64,000 bases of DNA from Sphingobacterium oryzagri (GCF_028736175.1 NZ_CP117880.1:4030001-4094000); one strand, 5' to 3'; shown: positions 23,153 through 33,463, numbered from the stretch's first letter. Notes: generated by a model from the sequence alone, not told the origin. Translations and numbers: made by a program.

Positions 23153-24506
23153 TTTCCATCAATTCTTTTAACGGTTTAACCAATCGATCGATATCACCTG
23201 CACCTACGGTAACCAGCAAACCTGGTTTTTCAGTTTCAACAATTGCCAAAACCTCGGAAGGTGATACCAAACGTTTATTTTCCAAGTTAATTTTATCCAA
23301 AAGCCAAGCGGATGTAACACCTTCAATAGGCAGTTCGCGTGCCGGATAAATGTCCATCAGCAACAACTCGTCAGCCATAGCCAACACCTCAGCAAATCCA
23401 TCTACAAAATCGCGTGTGCGACTAAAAAGATGGGGTTGAAAAATCACCGTCAGCTTCGTATCTGCATATAATTTGCGCATCGACGCTAAGAAAGCACGCA
23501 GTTCTTCCGGATGGTGCGCATAATCATCGATATAGATCGCTCCCGACTTTTTCACGATATATTCAAACCGTCTTTTCGCTCCACGGAAAGATGCTAATGC
23601 TGCGCGTATTTTATCTTCGGAAATACCGAGTTGCAACGCTACGGTAATAGCCGCAACGGCATTTTCAACATTATGTAAGCCTGCTATACCAAGGTGTATA
23701 TCGTTAATATGATAATCCGGAGCCGCCGTATAATTGAAATAAAACGCGCCATCTTCGACACGGATATTCGTAGCATATGCATCGCAAATTTCATCATTAG
23801 CGTAACTTATCGTTCCCGAAAAGGGCAAGCCTTTTTTGACGATCGTCGTTCCATCGGAAACCACGCGCTGCATAAACAATTCAAACGATTGGATTAAATG
23901 CGCTTCGTCGCCATAAATATCCAAGTGATCTGCATCTGCCGAGGTTACGACGGCAATATTGGGATGCAAGGTTAAAAAAGACCGATCATATTCATCGGCT
24001 TCGACAACTACGACGTTATTTTCGCCGTACAACACATTACTGTTGTAATTCGAGCTGATGCCTCCCAAAAATGCAGAACAGTCGTAACCAGAATCTTTTA
24101 ACAAGTGCGCGATCATCGTAGATGTCGTTGTTTTTCCATGCGTTCCTGCTACGGCGATTGTAAAGCGACTGGCACTAATGATACCCAGCACCTCAGATCG
24201 CTTGTAAAGCTGAAAGCCCTGCGTTAGAAAAAAGTTTTTCAACTGCAAATCTTTCGGCACCGCCGGCGTAAAAATCAACAACGTATCCGTTGAAACCGTT
24301 TGAAATGCTGCCGGCAATAATGATAAATCATCTTGATAGATCACGTCAATTCCCTCGGCAACCAAGGCTTTTGTCAAGTCTGTTTCCGTCTTGTCATATC
24401 CTTTAACGTCACAACCCAGGTGCTTAAAATAACGCGCTAATCCGCTCATACCTATCCCACCAATGCCCAGCAGGTATACGCGTTTTATATGATCCAGATT
24501 CATCAT
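23145..24506 (-). CDS. murC: UDP-N-acetylmuramate--L-alanine ligase
   Basis: MurC adds L-alanine to UDP-MurNAc, the first stem-peptide step, in the cytosol. It has 453 residues with the three Mur ligase domains: the N-terminal UDP-binding domain (VYLLGIGGIGMSGLARYF), the central ATPase (AVAGTHGKTTTSTMIAHLL, VVEADEYDRSF, the magnesium-ligand EADE and HNVENAVAA), and the C-terminal domain (YIDDYAHHPEELRA, FQPHLFSRTRDF). Two adjacent ATG codons begin the frame, so the start may be one residue later. It follows murG directly with no gap. Confidence 0.95.
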   Translation of the reverse strand: MMNLDHIKRVYLLGIGGIGMSGLARYFKHLGCDVKGYDKTETDLTKALVAEGIDVIYQDDLSLLPAAFQTVSTDTLLIFTPAVPKDLQLKNFFLTQGFQLYKRSEVLGIISASRFTIAVAGTHGKTTTSTMIAHLLKDSGYDCSAFLGGISSNYNSNVLYGENNVVVVEADEYDRSFLTLHPNIAVVTSADADHLDIYGDEAHLIQSFELFMQRVVSDGTTIVKKGLPFSGTISYANDEICDAYATNIRVEDGAFYFNYTAAPDYHINDIHLGIAGLHNVENAVAAITVALQLGISEDKIRAALASFRGAKRRFEYIVKKSGAIYIDDYAHHPEELRAFLASMRKLYADTKLTVIFQPHLFSRTRDFVDGFAEVLAMADELLLMDIYPARELPIEGVTSAWLLDKINLENKRLVSPSEVLAIVETEKPGLLVTVGAGDIDRLVKPLKELMENA

Positions 24507-25604
24507 TTATCTAATTAATTTTAAAACTTCTTTTGCAATAACCTCATCCGCATCCAACATGGCCAGCTTACCAATTTTTTCGCCCAGTTCAAAGCATCTC
24601 GCTTCATCAGCAATCAACGCCAACACGGTATCCACTAAAATTGTCCGTGCGCTTACATCGGAAATTAATACCGCGGCCTGCTTTTCAGCCAATGCTTTGG
24701 CATTTTTCGTTTGGTGATCTTCAGCAACATTTGGCGAAGGCACCAAAATAACAGGCTTTCCAATAGCGCAAAGTTCCGATATCGTTCCTGCGCCTGCACG
24801 CGAAATAATCATATCTGCCGCTGCATATGCGTAATCCATGCGTTGCAGAAATGGCAACAACACTACATTGGCTGGCAACCGATCTTTTAACGTATGCTGC
24901 AATGCGTCGAAATAATAGCTGCCACACTGCCAAATCACCTGCACATCTTGCTCAGCAAATTTGTCTAATCCAGCAAGCACACAGTCGTTCAACGTTTTTG
25001 CTCCAAGACTACCGCCAGTTACTAACACGGTCTTCTTTCCTTCTTGTAGTCGAAAGGAAGCCAATGCTTCTCGCTCACGACCGTCGATCTCTACCGAAGA
25101 CCGTCTTATGGGATTTCCTGTTAACAATATTTTGTCTGTCGGAAAAAATTTATCCATGCCCTCGTATGCGACACAAATACGTTTCGCTTTTTTTCCCAAG
25201 CGCTTGTTTGTAATACCTGCGTAGGAATTTTGTTCTTGAATCAACGTTGGCAAACCCAATGTATTTGCCATCATCAATAACGGTCCCGACGCATAACCAC
25301 CAACACCAACAGCGACATCTGCGCCGAAAGATTTAATGATCCGACGTGCTTTTAGCAGACTGTCTACCATCTTAAATGGCAAGGACAGATTTTTCAACAA
25401 CGATTTGCGGTTGATGCCCTGTATATCCAAACCGACGATCTCATATCCGGCTGCCGGCACACGCTCCATCTCCATCCGACCATTTGCACCGACAAACAAG
25501 ATTTCCACATCTGTTTCCAGCCGACGCAATGCATTTGCTATTGCAATCGCCGGAAAGATATGTCCTCCCGTTCCTCCTCCGCTTATGATCACTTTACGAG
25601 CCAT
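24507..25604 (-). CDS. murG: MurG lipid II synthase (GlcNAc transferase)
   Basis: MurG transfers GlcNAc from UDP-GlcNAc onto lipid I at the inner face of the membrane. From the ATG at 25602-25604 it has 365 residues. The frame is open to an ATG at 25655, but that would overlap ftsW by 44 nt and add 17 residues not typical of the family, so the later start, MARKVIISGGGTGGHIFPA, is chosen. The GT-B signature is complete: GGGTGGH, VGVGGYASGP and LIQEQNSYAG in the N-domain, TGGSLGAKTLND and ISRAGAGTISEL in the C-domain. It lies 7 nt after ftsW. Confidence 0.95.
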   Translation of the reverse strand: MARKVIISGGGTGGHIFPAIAIANALRRLETDVEILFVGANGRMEMERVPAAGYEIVGLDIQGINRKSLLKNLSLPFKMVDSLLKARRIIKSFGADVAVGVGGYASGPLLMMANTLGLPTLIQEQNSYAGITNKRLGKKAKRICVAYEGMDKFFPTDKILLTGNPIRRSSVEIDGREREALASFRLQEGKKTVLVTGGSLGAKTLNDCVLAGLDKFAEQDVQVIWQCGSYYFDALQHTLKDRLPANVVLLPFLQRMDYAYAAADMIISRAGAGTISELCAIGKPVILVPSPNVAEDHQTKNAKALAEKQAAVLISDVSARTILVDTVLALIADEARCFELGEKIGKLAMLDADEVIAKEVLKLIR

Positions 25605-25611
25605 GTTTTTT

Positions 25612-26808
25612 CTATATTGTTCCCACGACCACTTTACGTGGTTTTGGAATTTCATTTAATTCTTCTTTGCCTTTCAGCTCCTCAATGTTACGGCTTACAC
25701 TCAAAATAATGCCCAGCGCAACACTGGTAAACAAAATGGATGTTCCTCCCATACTGACCAGCGGCAAAGGCACACCCGTGACCGGCCCTAATCCGACAGC
25801 GACCGCCATATTTGCTAAGGCTTGTATGGTCAAACTAAAACCCAATCCTGCCGCCAAAAAAGCACCAAAGGCACGCGGGCTGAGCGTTACAATGCGTATA
25901 CATCGATACATCAAGGCCATGTACAAGGACAATAAAACAGCTCCGCCGATTGTCCCGTACTCTTCGATAATTACGGCGAAGATGAAATCGGAATACGGAT
26001 GTGGCAATAAATTTCGCCCCACACTATTTCCTGCACCTTTCCCAAACAACTCGCCAGACGCGATCGTCATTTTAGCGAGATTTGCCTGGTAATTTTTATC
26101 TTCTTGAAAAGGCACATCGTTTGCAGCCAATTCTTCTGTTTTAAAAAAGCCTTCAATACGGCTCAGGTAAGTTGCGCGACGCGGACCGATCAAGATCACA
26201 AGCGCCAACAAAAAACCTCCTCCCACACATACGATGGCAATTTGTTTGAAACTTATCCGTCCGATCAACAGCAGTAAAACACAGGTGCCAAAGAGCATCA
26301 ATGCCGTGGATAAGTTTGCCCAGGCGATCAAGATAAACACCGCACACACGGCGCCCATGATCGGGGCAAAAGACTTCTTCACATCCTTAATATCCTCCTG
26401 CTTTCGCGATAACATTCGAGCTAAAAATGTAATCAGCGCTAACTTGGCCAAATCCGAGGTTTGGAATGTTTGATTGATCACCGGTATGGTTACCCAGCGA
26501 CTGGCATCATTCACCTTATTACCGCCGATCAACGTGAAGAGCAACAAAGGAATAGTGATGAGCATCAACAACTTGGAAATACCCGCATAATAGCGGTAAT
26601 CCAGTTTGTGCGATAAATACATCAACACCAGACCGATCGCGATGATAGAAAAATGCTTAAACAGATACAACTCTGTACCTTTTCCTTCTTTATAAGCAAG
26701 TGTGCCGACCGAGCTGTATACGGCGAGCAAAGACCAGCCGGAAAGGACTATAACAATAATCCAAATCCACTTATCCCCCTTAAGCTTACTAAATATTTGA
26801 TCAATCAT
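25612..26808 (-). CDS. ftsW: FtsW, SEDS-family glycan polymerase
   Basis: A 398-residue multi-pass protein (about 10 transmembrane helices) of the SEDS family. FtsW polymerises septal glycan together with its partner class B PBP, here FtsI of the same cluster. Visible motifs are SRWVTIPVINQTFQTSDLAK (RW and the Q/S loop of SEDS proteins), DFIFAVIIEEYGTIGG and the C-terminal PLPLVSMGGTSILFTSVALG. The large extracellular loop is slightly longer than in E. coli. The cytosolic tail EIPKPRKVVVGTI ends 7 nt before murG. The cluster position (between murD and murG) argues for FtsW rather than RodA. Confidence 0.94.
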   Translation of the reverse strand: MIDQIFSKLKGDKWIWIIVIVLSGWSLLAVYSSVGTLAYKEGKGTELYLFKHFSIIAIGLVLMYLSHKLDYRYYAGISKLLMLITIPLLLFTLIGGNKVNDASRWVTIPVINQTFQTSDLAKLALITFLARMLSRKQEDIKDVKKSFAPIMGAVCAVFILIAWANLSTALMLFGTCVLLLLIGRISFKQIAIVCVGGGFLLALVILIGPRRATYLSRIEGFFKTEELAANDVPFQEDKNYQANLAKMTIASGELFGKGAGNSVGRNLLPHPYSDFIFAVIIEEYGTIGGAVLLSLYMALMYRCIRIVTLSPRAFGAFLAAGLGFSLTIQALANMAVAVGLGPVTGVPLPLVSMGGTSILFTSVALGIILSVSRNIEELKGKEELNEIPKPRKVVVGTI

Positions 26809-26826
26809 CGCATACCGTTTTATATA

Positions 26827-28200
26827 CTACAAAGCCATTACTGCTTCCTTAAATTTATCACCGCGCTCTTCATAATTTTTGAACCAGTCGAAACTTGCAC
26901 ATGCCGGCGACAACAATACGGTATCACCTTTTTTCGACAAGTGTGACGCCATTTCTACCGCCTCCTGCATAGAAGAACTGTTGACGATGACATCCGTATC
27001 TTCTTCAAAAGATTCATGGATACGTGCTGTATCTTTACCAATACAAACGATAGCCTTTACTTTTGCTTTCACCAAATCACGAAGCATTTCGTAGTCGTTT
27101 CCTTTATCTACTCCACCCATAATCAAAATGATATCGGGCGAAAAACTCTCTAATGCATACCAAACCGAATTGACATTTGTCGCTTTTGAATCGTTGATGT
27201 AATTTACGCCACCAATACAAGCTACATGCTCCAGCCGATGTTCAATATTCACGTATGAGCCCATGCTCTCCTTCATTGTCTGATTGCGCAATTCCTGCGC
27301 TTTAGCAACAAGGCCGGAAGCCATGTTGTTATAGACATTGTGTTTTCCCTGTAATGATAGCTCTTCAATATTCATCGTGAAAATTTCTTTGTTTGGTATA
27401 TTTATAATAATATTCTTGTCGTCGTCAAGGTAAGCCCCTTGCGCTACTTCCTCTTGTTGTGTAAAAGGCAGCTTGATTGCCTTTGTTTCGTATAATGGAA
27501 GCGCTTTCGAGGTCTCCTCATCATCTAAGCAGTAGATAAAATAATCAGCTGCTGTTTGATTGCGGATCATCCTGAACTTTGATGCGACGTAATTTTCCAT
27601 TTTATAGTCGTAACGATCCAAATGGTCAGCCGTTATGTTCAATATCACAGCGACATCTGCCCGAAAATGATACATATCATCCAACATAAAGCTGGATATT
27701 TCGAGTACGTATACATCATAATTAAAACGAGCAACCTGCAGGGCAAAGCTTTGTCCGATGTTACCAGCCAAGCCGACATTAACGCCTGCTTTTTGCATCA
27801 TGTAATAAGTCAGCATCGTTGTTGTCGACTTACCATTTGAGCCCGTAATACAATACAATTTTGCATTGGTGTATTGTGCCGCAAACTCTATTTCAGAAAT
27901 CACCGGAATGCCTGAGGCTTTTAAAGCTTTCACCAACGGCACACTCCCGGGAATGCCCGGACTTTTAACAACCAGTTCAGCCTGTAAAAGACGCTCTTCC
28001 GTATGCATCAACTCTTCAAACGCAATACCCTCTGCCTGCAAAATGGCTTTATAGTGATCGGTAATCGCTCCTTTATCAGAAACGAATACATCAAAACCCT
28101 TATCTTTTCCTAAAATAGCCGCACCCACACCGCTTTCGCCTGCGCCAAGCACCACCAAAAGTCCAGATTGCGGATAATATGTTGGATCGATATTCGCCAT
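26827..28200 (-). CDS. murD: UDP-MurNAc-L-Ala--D-glutamate ligase
   Basis: MurD adds D-glutamate to the peptidoglycan precursor. It has 457 residues. The N-domain starts LLVVLGAGESGVGAAILG; the ATP-binding P-loop is YCITGSNGKSTTTMLT; LNITADHLDRYDYKMENY and LSLQGKHNVYNNMAS follow; the C-domain carries INDSKATNVNSVWYAL, IILIMGGVDKGNDY and LLSPACASFDWFKNYEERG, the last of which is a MurD hallmark. The gene begins 1 nt after the mraY stop and is followed by ftsW after 18 nt. Confidence 0.95.
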   Translation of the reverse strand: MANIDPTYYPQSGLLVVLGAGESGVGAAILGKDKGFDVFVSDKGAITDHYKAILQAEGIAFEELMHTEERLLQAELVVKSPGIPGSVPLVKALKASGIPVISEIEFAAQYTNAKLYCITGSNGKSTTTMLTYYMMQKAGVNVGLAGNIGQSFALQVARFNYDVYVLEISSFMLDDMYHFRADVAVILNITADHLDRYDYKMENYVASKFRMIRNQTAADYFIYCLDDEETSKALPLYETKAIKLPFTQQEEVAQGAYLDDDKNIIINIPNKEIFTMNIEELSLQGKHNVYNNMASGLVAKAQELRNQTMKESMGSYVNIEHRLEHVACIGGVNYINDSKATNVNSVWYALESFSPDIILIMGGVDKGNDYEMLRDLVKAKVKAIVCIGKDTARIHESFEEDTDVIVNSSSMQEAVEMASHLSKKGDTVLLSPACASFDWFKNYEERGDKFKEAVMAL

Positions 28201-28201
28201 G

Positions 28202-29446
28202 TTATCTCGTTTTTAATGTTACAATGGTGATGATCGCCAAAATGATGGACACGATAAAAAACCGCATAACGATTTTGGATTCATGATAACCTTTCTTTTG
28301 ATAATGATGATGCAAGGGCGACATTAAAAAGATGCGTCGACCTTCGCCATATTTCTTTTTGGTATACTTAAAATAAGATACCTGCATAATAACCGACACG
28401 TTTTCCAACAGAAAAACGCCACATAGCACCGGAATAAGCAATTCTTTACGAATCAGAATAGCAAATGCTGCGATAATACCGCCGATGGCCAAACTTCCGG
28501 TATCGCCCATAAACACTTGCGCCGGGAATGCATTGTACCATAAAAAGCCTGTGCACGCACCAACAAACGCGCCAGCAAAAATCACCAGCTCGCCCGAATT
28601 TGGGATATACATAATATTCAGGTAGTCAGAAAAAATCACGTTACCCGATACGTAAGCCAAAATAGCCAGCGTTATGCCGATAATGGCCGAAGTACCCGTT
28701 GCAAGCCCATCGATACCATCGGTAATATTGGCACCATTGGATACGGCTGTTACGATAAAAACCACCACAATCAGAAACACGATAAAGGTGACTAAACTAC
28801 CGTTGAGACCAAACATGCTCAACACTTTCGCATAGTCAAACTCGTTATTTTTGTAGAATGGAATATTCGTTTTTGTCGATTTTACATTCTCCGCATAATA
28901 GCGTTCGCCCGTTTGTGTGTCGGTCATGATTTGTACCGCACGCGTGGAAGTTGGATTGGTCACTTCTTGGCGCGACACGATATCCGGGTGAAAATACATA
29001 GTAATAGCGATCAACGTTCCCAAACCCACTTGCCCAATAACTTTAAAGCGACCCGCTAGTCCTTCTTTATTTTTCTTAAATACTTTAATGTAATCGTCCA
29101 AGAAGCCTATTGCGCCCATCCAAATCGTCGTAACGATCATGACGATCACATAAATATTATCCAGCTTGGCAAATAACAACGTGGGAATTAAGATGCCGGC
29201 GATAATAATCAATCCGCCCATCGTCGGTGTACCGGCTTTTTGCTTTTCACCTTCCAATCCCAGATCGCGAATCGTCTCGCCTACTTGTTTATTGTGCAGC
29301 GCACGAATCAAACGGCTACCGAATACGGTGGTGATGATTAACGAAACAATAACAGCAATTGCCGTGCGGAAGGATATGTACTGAAACAAACCCGCGCCAG
29401 GAATATGCATGTGTTCTTGTAGCCAAGTGAATAAGTAGTATAACAT
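28202..29446 (-). CDS. mraY: Phospho-MurNAc-pentapeptide transferase MraY
   Basis: MraY makes lipid I from UDP-MurNAc-pentapeptide and undecaprenyl phosphate. It is a 414-residue, ten-helix membrane protein. Key motifs are GLEGEKQKAGTPTMGG (N-terminal), AIGFLDDYIKVFKKNKEGL (aspartate pair), NGANITDGIDGLATGTSAI, FPAQVFMGDTGSLAIGG and MSPLHHHYQKKGYHE (the HHH motif). It is longer than E. coli MraY (360) because of an insert around residues 160-210 (VTNPTSTRAVQIMTDTQTGE), a loop usual in Bacteroidota MraY as far as I recall. It lies 9 nt after murE. Confidence 0.95.
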   Translation of the reverse strand: MLYYLFTWLQEHMHIPGAGLFQYISFRTAIAVIVSLIITTVFGSRLIRALHNKQVGETIRDLGLEGEKQKAGTPTMGGLIIIAGILIPTLLFAKLDNIYVIVMIVTTIWMGAIGFLDDYIKVFKKNKEGLAGRFKVIGQVGLGTLIAITMYFHPDIVSRQEVTNPTSTRAVQIMTDTQTGERYYAENVKSTKTNIPFYKNNEFDYAKVLSMFGLNGSLVTFIVFLIVVVFIVTAVSNGANITDGIDGLATGTSAIIGITLAILAYVSGNVIFSDYLNIMYIPNSGELVIFAGAFVGACTGFLWYNAFPAQVFMGDTGSLAIGGIIAAFAILIRKELLIPVLCGVFLLENVSVIMQVSYFKYTKKKYGEGRRIFLMSPLHHHYQKKGYHESKIVMRFFIVSIILAIITIVTLKTR

Positions 29447-29455
29447 GATCCTTTT

Positions 29456-30910
29456 TTATTGCTCGTTAAACGTTTGTTCTAAAATCTCCTTATCATCAAA
29501 ATGATGGCGTACACCATTCACCTCTTGGTATTTCTCATGCCCTTTGCCGGCAACCAAAATAATATCACCCGGTTGTGCCAAATGGCAAGCGGCACGTATA
29601 GCTTCTTGGCGCTCAGCGATCGTGAACACATGTTTACGATCTTTTGCAGCAATACCAGCTTCCATATCACGGATAATCGCCATCGGATCTTCCGTGCGTG
29701 GATTATCCGACGTAATAATAACCCGATCGCTCAATTTTAACGCTACGGCAGCCATTTCCGGCCGCTTCGTTTTGTCCCGATCGCCACCACAACCCAACAC
29801 GGTAATGATCTGCTGGTCACCGCTACGCAGTTCGCGAATGGTGGTCAGCACATTTTCAACAGCGTCTGGCGTATGCGCGTAATCTACGATACCCGTTACC
29901 TGGTTTGCTGAACGCACTACCTCAAAGCGTCCTTCGGCACCTTGAATCTCGCTCATCGCGGTAAGCACTTTCACCGTCTCCTGCTCAAGCAAAATCGCAG
30001 CGCCATATACCGCCAGTAAATTATAGGCATTAAATCCGCCGACCAATTTCACCCAAACCTCATGTCCATCCACACTCAGCAACATGCCGTCAAAATGACT
30101 TTCAACAATTTTAGCTTTAAAATCGGCCATATTTTTAAGGCCGTAAGTTTTCTTGTGACCAATGGTGTTTTGCAACATGACAGCACCGTTGCGATCATCT
30201 GCATTGGTGAGGGCAAAGGCATAGCGATCTAAATCATCAAAAAATTTCTTCTTTGCTTTGATGTAATTATCAAATGTGCCGTGGAAATCCAAATGATCGT
30301 GCGTGATATTTGAAAATATCCCTCCCGCAAACCGAAGCCCCGCAATACGCTGTTGTACAACGGCATGAGAACTCACTTCCATAAAACAGTAGTCACAACC
30401 ATCGTCTACCATTGCCCGCAGCAAAGCGTTTAGCGCAATCGGATCTGGCGTTGTATGTGTTGCCGGGATGATCTTATCACCAATTTTATTTTCCACTGTC
30501 GAGATCAAACCGACATGGTAACCTAAATTTTCAAACAAATTAAATAACACGGTCGCAATCGTGGTTTTACCGTTGGTGCCAGTAATTCCAACCAATTTTA
30601 GTTCTTTAGAAGGATCTGCATAAAAATTTGTAGCCAACAGTCCTAAAACATAAGCGGTATCATCCACCAAAACGTAAGTCAGATCGACCGACAAATCTGC
30701 AGGTAGTTCTTCCACAACGAGCACCTTAGCACCTAACGAAGCTGCCTTTTCTAAATATAAATGTCCATCCGTATGCGTTCCGCGCACAGCGACAAACAAG
30801 CTGTCTTCAACAACTTTCCGAGAATCGAAGCAAATCGATCCAATGACAACCTCAAGTGTACCTTCAAGTTGCTGTACCGGAATAGCATGTAATAATTCTT
30901 TCAGCTTCAT
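29456..30910 (-). CDS. murE: UDP-MurNAc-tripeptide synthetase MurE (meso-DAP type)
   Basis: MurE adds the third stem residue. It has 484 residues; the ATPase shows GITGTNGKTTIATVLF, FMEVSSHAV and TNADDRNG, and the C-terminal part IVDYAHTPDAVENVL, TVLGCGGDRDKTKRPEMA and SDNPRTEDP. The DNPR sequence is the accepted mark of ligases that use meso-diaminopimelate rather than lysine, so the peptidoglycan of this organism should be of the meso-DAP type. It lies 6 nt after ftsI. Confidence 0.96.
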   Translation of the reverse strand: MKLKELLHAIPVQQLEGTLEVVIGSICFDSRKVVEDSLFVAVRGTHTDGHLYLEKAASLGAKVLVVEELPADLSVDLTYVLVDDTAYVLGLLATNFYADPSKELKLVGITGTNGKTTIATVLFNLFENLGYHVGLISTVENKIGDKIIPATHTTPDPIALNALLRAMVDDGCDYCFMEVSSHAVVQQRIAGLRFAGGIFSNITHDHLDFHGTFDNYIKAKKKFFDDLDRYAFALTNADDRNGAVMLQNTIGHKKTYGLKNMADFKAKIVESHFDGMLLSVDGHEVWVKLVGGFNAYNLLAVYGAAILLEQETVKVLTAMSEIQGAEGRFEVVRSANQVTGIVDYAHTPDAVENVLTTIRELRSGDQQIITVLGCGGDRDKTKRPEMAAVALKLSDRVIITSDNPRTEDPMAIIRDMEAGIAAKDRKHVFTIAERQEAIRAACHLAQPGDIILVAGKGHEKYQEVNGVRHHFDDKEILEQTFNEQ

Positions 30911-30916
30911 ATTTCT

Positions 30917-33037
30917 TTAATTCAGTGCCAAAATAATTGGCGTACCTACTTTTAGCTTTGTGCCCGCAAGTAACGATTGCGTAACCACCTTTCCCCTACC
31001 CGAAACACGCGTTTTAAATCCCGCATTCTCCATCGTAAAAATCGCATCAGACAATCCCATACCCAATACATTCGGAACGACGCCTTCTTTAATCTGCACC
31101 TCGACGAATGGAACACCTTTAGACGCAGAATCTGCAGACTGCGCCAGCGCGTTCCAATTGGAAGGATGAAATCCTAATGCTTCGTAAACGGCATTAGAAG
31201 CTTCTTTCGAACCCGATAACGTCAGCGGCATCTTAGATCCGGCGACATTTACTTTTCTAGCGGCAAAAGTACCGTGCAAAGAAAGGTCGTTCGCATATAC
31301 CATATCGGCCAACTCCTTAAACACAGGTCCTGCAATCGCGCCACCGTAATACCCTTTCCGTGGATTACGAATCACCACGATCATGGAATATTTCGGGTTT
31401 TCTGCCGGAAAATACCCAGCAAAAGATGATTGGTATCGACGTGCACCATAACCCCGCGCACCATCATTCATCTGCGCTGTCCCCGTTTTACCGGCCGAAG
31501 TATATAGCGGCGAGCTCAATTTTTTTCCGGTTCCGTTCGTCATCACGCCTTCCAACATACCTTGCACTTTTTTTATGGCTTGTTCAGAAGCAATATGTTC
31601 ATTCACTACCCGTGCCTCAAAATGCTGTACGGTATTTCCTAAATGACGAATCTCCTTCACAAAGAGCGGAGCGACCAATTTACCGTCGTTAGCCACCGCA
31701 TTGTAAAAAGCCAGCATCTGTAAGGGCGTTAACCGCAATTCATATCCGTAAGCCATCTGTACCAAAGACAACTTGCTCCAGGTGCGACTTTCCGGCGTTT
31801 TTACCCAAGGCTTTACTTCACCCGGAATTTGCAAACCCAACGATTGGCCGAGACCAAACTGATGTAGCTTTGCGGTATATCGTGCTGGATTCTGACCATA
31901 ATGTGTATGCACTAATTTGGCGACACCCACATTGGAAGACTCTTCAAAAGCTTCCTTAACAGTCAACACCGATTTCTTTGGTGCGTGCGAGTCGCGTATC
32001 GTGTGCGACGGTACTTTATATGTTCCGTTTCCAATATCAACGTGTGTGGATGTGTCAAGCAAACGATCATCCAGCAGCGCTAAATAACTCGCCAATTTAA
32101 ATGTAGAGCCCGGATCGGCGCCCTGCGCAATAGCGTAGTTATACTTTTCGCGAAAAACACCTTCGCCATCTCGTGTAAAATTGGCAATCGCACGGACTTC
32201 GCCAGTTTTTACCTCCATCAATATCACGCATCCGTTGTCAGCATCACTTGCGATCAATTGCTTCTCAAGCGCCCGCTGCGCCATATCTTGCATATTGACA
32301 TCCAGCGTAGAAATAATATCCGATCCGTCTACCGGTGCTACTTCCACTTCTCTATTTACCGGAACCCAAACACCGCCTGCGATACGCTGCATTAATTGCG
32401 AGCCGCTCTTGCCATCGATATACGATCCGTAAGCACCTTCCAACCCTACCAATACGGTATCACCTTTGGTATTTTTATAGCCTATAGTACGCGCTGCCAA
32501 ATTCGTAAACGGCAAAATTCGCTTGTTTTCGCGCACCGTTACCAAGCTGGTCGAATACCGTTTTTTACCTTCCCGAAAAGTATGAAACAACGGAAAAGTC
32601 TTGATGACTTTTAAATCTTGATGCGATACCGCACGCTTAATCAGTACATAGCGTGCCTTCTTGGCGCGCGCATTTTTCAACAAAGCCAAATATTGCCTGG
32701 GCGATTTATCACCAAAATGCCCTGCCAGTCGATAAGCCAGCGAATCCACTTTGGAATTAAACACATCGTTTGCCTCTTCAGGAATCGACATGGCATCAAA
32801 CCTTAATTCATATTCTGGAACCGAGGTAGCCAATAAACTACCGTCGTTAGCGTAAATATTTCCTCTTGCCGCTTCAATAACACGCTCATTTATCGTCAAG
32901 CTATCAACCATCGCCCGCCACTCACCACCGTCTACATATTGCAAATGCAAAAGCTTGCCAAAAACCAACAACGCTCCAAACACCATCAGCCCGAACGCCA
33001 GGTATACCCGCATAAGTATAGACTTTCTAATATTCAT
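30917..33037 (-). CDS. ftsI: FtsI-type penicillin-binding protein with C-terminal PASTA domain
   Basis: A 706-residue class B PBP, the septal transpeptidase. One transmembrane helix lies at about 10-31, then the pedestal domain (RGNIYANDGSLLATSVPEY), then the transpeptidase domain with all three catalytic motifs: SxxK as STFK (Ser311, Lys314), SxN as SSN (367-369) and KTGT (517-520). A single PASTA repeat (about 645-706) ends the protein (VVPNVLGMGLSDAIFTMENA). E. coli FtsI lacks PASTA; the added domain is common in Gram-positive bacteria and in Bacteroidota. It sits between ftsL and murE and is expected to work with FtsW. Confidence 0.94.
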   Translation of the reverse strand: MNIRKSILMRVYLAFGLMVFGALLVFGKLLHLQYVDGGEWRAMVDSLTINERVIEAARGNIYANDGSLLATSVPEYELRFDAMSIPEEANDVFNSKVDSLAYRLAGHFGDKSPRQYLALLKNARAKKARYVLIKRAVSHQDLKVIKTFPLFHTFREGKKRYSTSLVTVRENKRILPFTNLAARTIGYKNTKGDTVLVGLEGAYGSYIDGKSGSQLMQRIAGGVWVPVNREVEVAPVDGSDIISTLDVNMQDMAQRALEKQLIASDADNGCVILMEVKTGEVRAIANFTRDGEGVFREKYNYAIAQGADPGSTFKLASYLALLDDRLLDTSTHVDIGNGTYKVPSHTIRDSHAPKKSVLTVKEAFEESSNVGVAKLVHTHYGQNPARYTAKLHQFGLGQSLGLQIPGEVKPWVKTPESRTWSKLSLVQMAYGYELRLTPLQMLAFYNAVANDGKLVAPLFVKEIRHLGNTVQHFEARVVNEHIASEQAIKKVQGMLEGVMTNGTGKKLSSPLYTSAGKTGTAQMNDGARGYGARRYQSSFAGYFPAENPKYSMIVVIRNPRKGYYGGAIAGPVFKELADMVYANDLSLHGTFAARKVNVAGSKMPLTLSGSKEASNAVYEALGFHPSNWNALAQSADSASKGVPFVEVQIKEGVVPNVLGMGLSDAIFTMENAGFKTRVSGRGKVVTQSLLAGTKLKVGTPIILALN

Positions 33038-33055
33038 ACGAAACGTGTTTACGTG

Positions 33056-33463
33056 TTACTCTATTTCTTTTACCACCTCAATCTTAATCGGTGGCTCCAT
33101 GCGCTCTTTCAATCCCAATGTATCGGCTCGTTTGGCAATTTCTGTTTGCGTTGTCAACTTCATCAGCTCAGCAGACAACGACTTATAATCCCAACTCAAC
33201 TCCTTTACATCGCGTCCTAATCGGTCAATAGATCTTACCGTTCGTTCAGCAAGATGGCGGTTAGATATATATAATAAACCCAATAACGCAACAAATGCAG
33301 CAAAAGGCAGATTTCTCGCAACGAGATAACTTGATAATTTTCTGGTTGAAAAGACTGATCGAAGAAAATTCTGTGTTTCCTCCACCTTCTTTTCTACCGA
33401 TTCATTCATCTTTTCCTGAATCTCTTCGCTTAATTCTTCATCTCGTATCGTATTTTTCGACAT
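33056..33463 (-). CDS. ftsL: FtsL-like divisome protein
   Basis: A 135-residue small bitopic protein with an acidic N-terminal cytosolic tail (DEELSEEIQEKMNESVEKKV), one transmembrane helix (about 53-68, LPFAAFVALLGLLYIS) and a periplasmic coiled coil with heptad pattern (RSIDRLGRDVKELSWDYKSLSAELMKLT). There is little sequence identity in this family, so the call depends on topology and on the fixed position between rsmH and ftsI. FtsL forms a complex with FtsQ and DivIC/FtsB homologues. It starts 11 nt after rsmH. The tail is longer than in E. coli FtsL. Confidence 0.82.
   Translation of the reverse strand: MSKNTIRDEELSEEIQEKMNESVEKKVEETQNFLRSVFSTRKLSSYLVARNLPFAAFVALLGLLYISNRHLAERTVRSIDRLGRDVKELSWDYKSLSAELMKLTTQTEIAKRADTLGLKERMEPPIKIEVVKEIE

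Noticed and set aside
25605..25655. 17-residue N-terminal extension of MurG
   Set aside because: It would overlap ftsW by 44 nt, and the MurG family begins right before the GGGTGGH loop.
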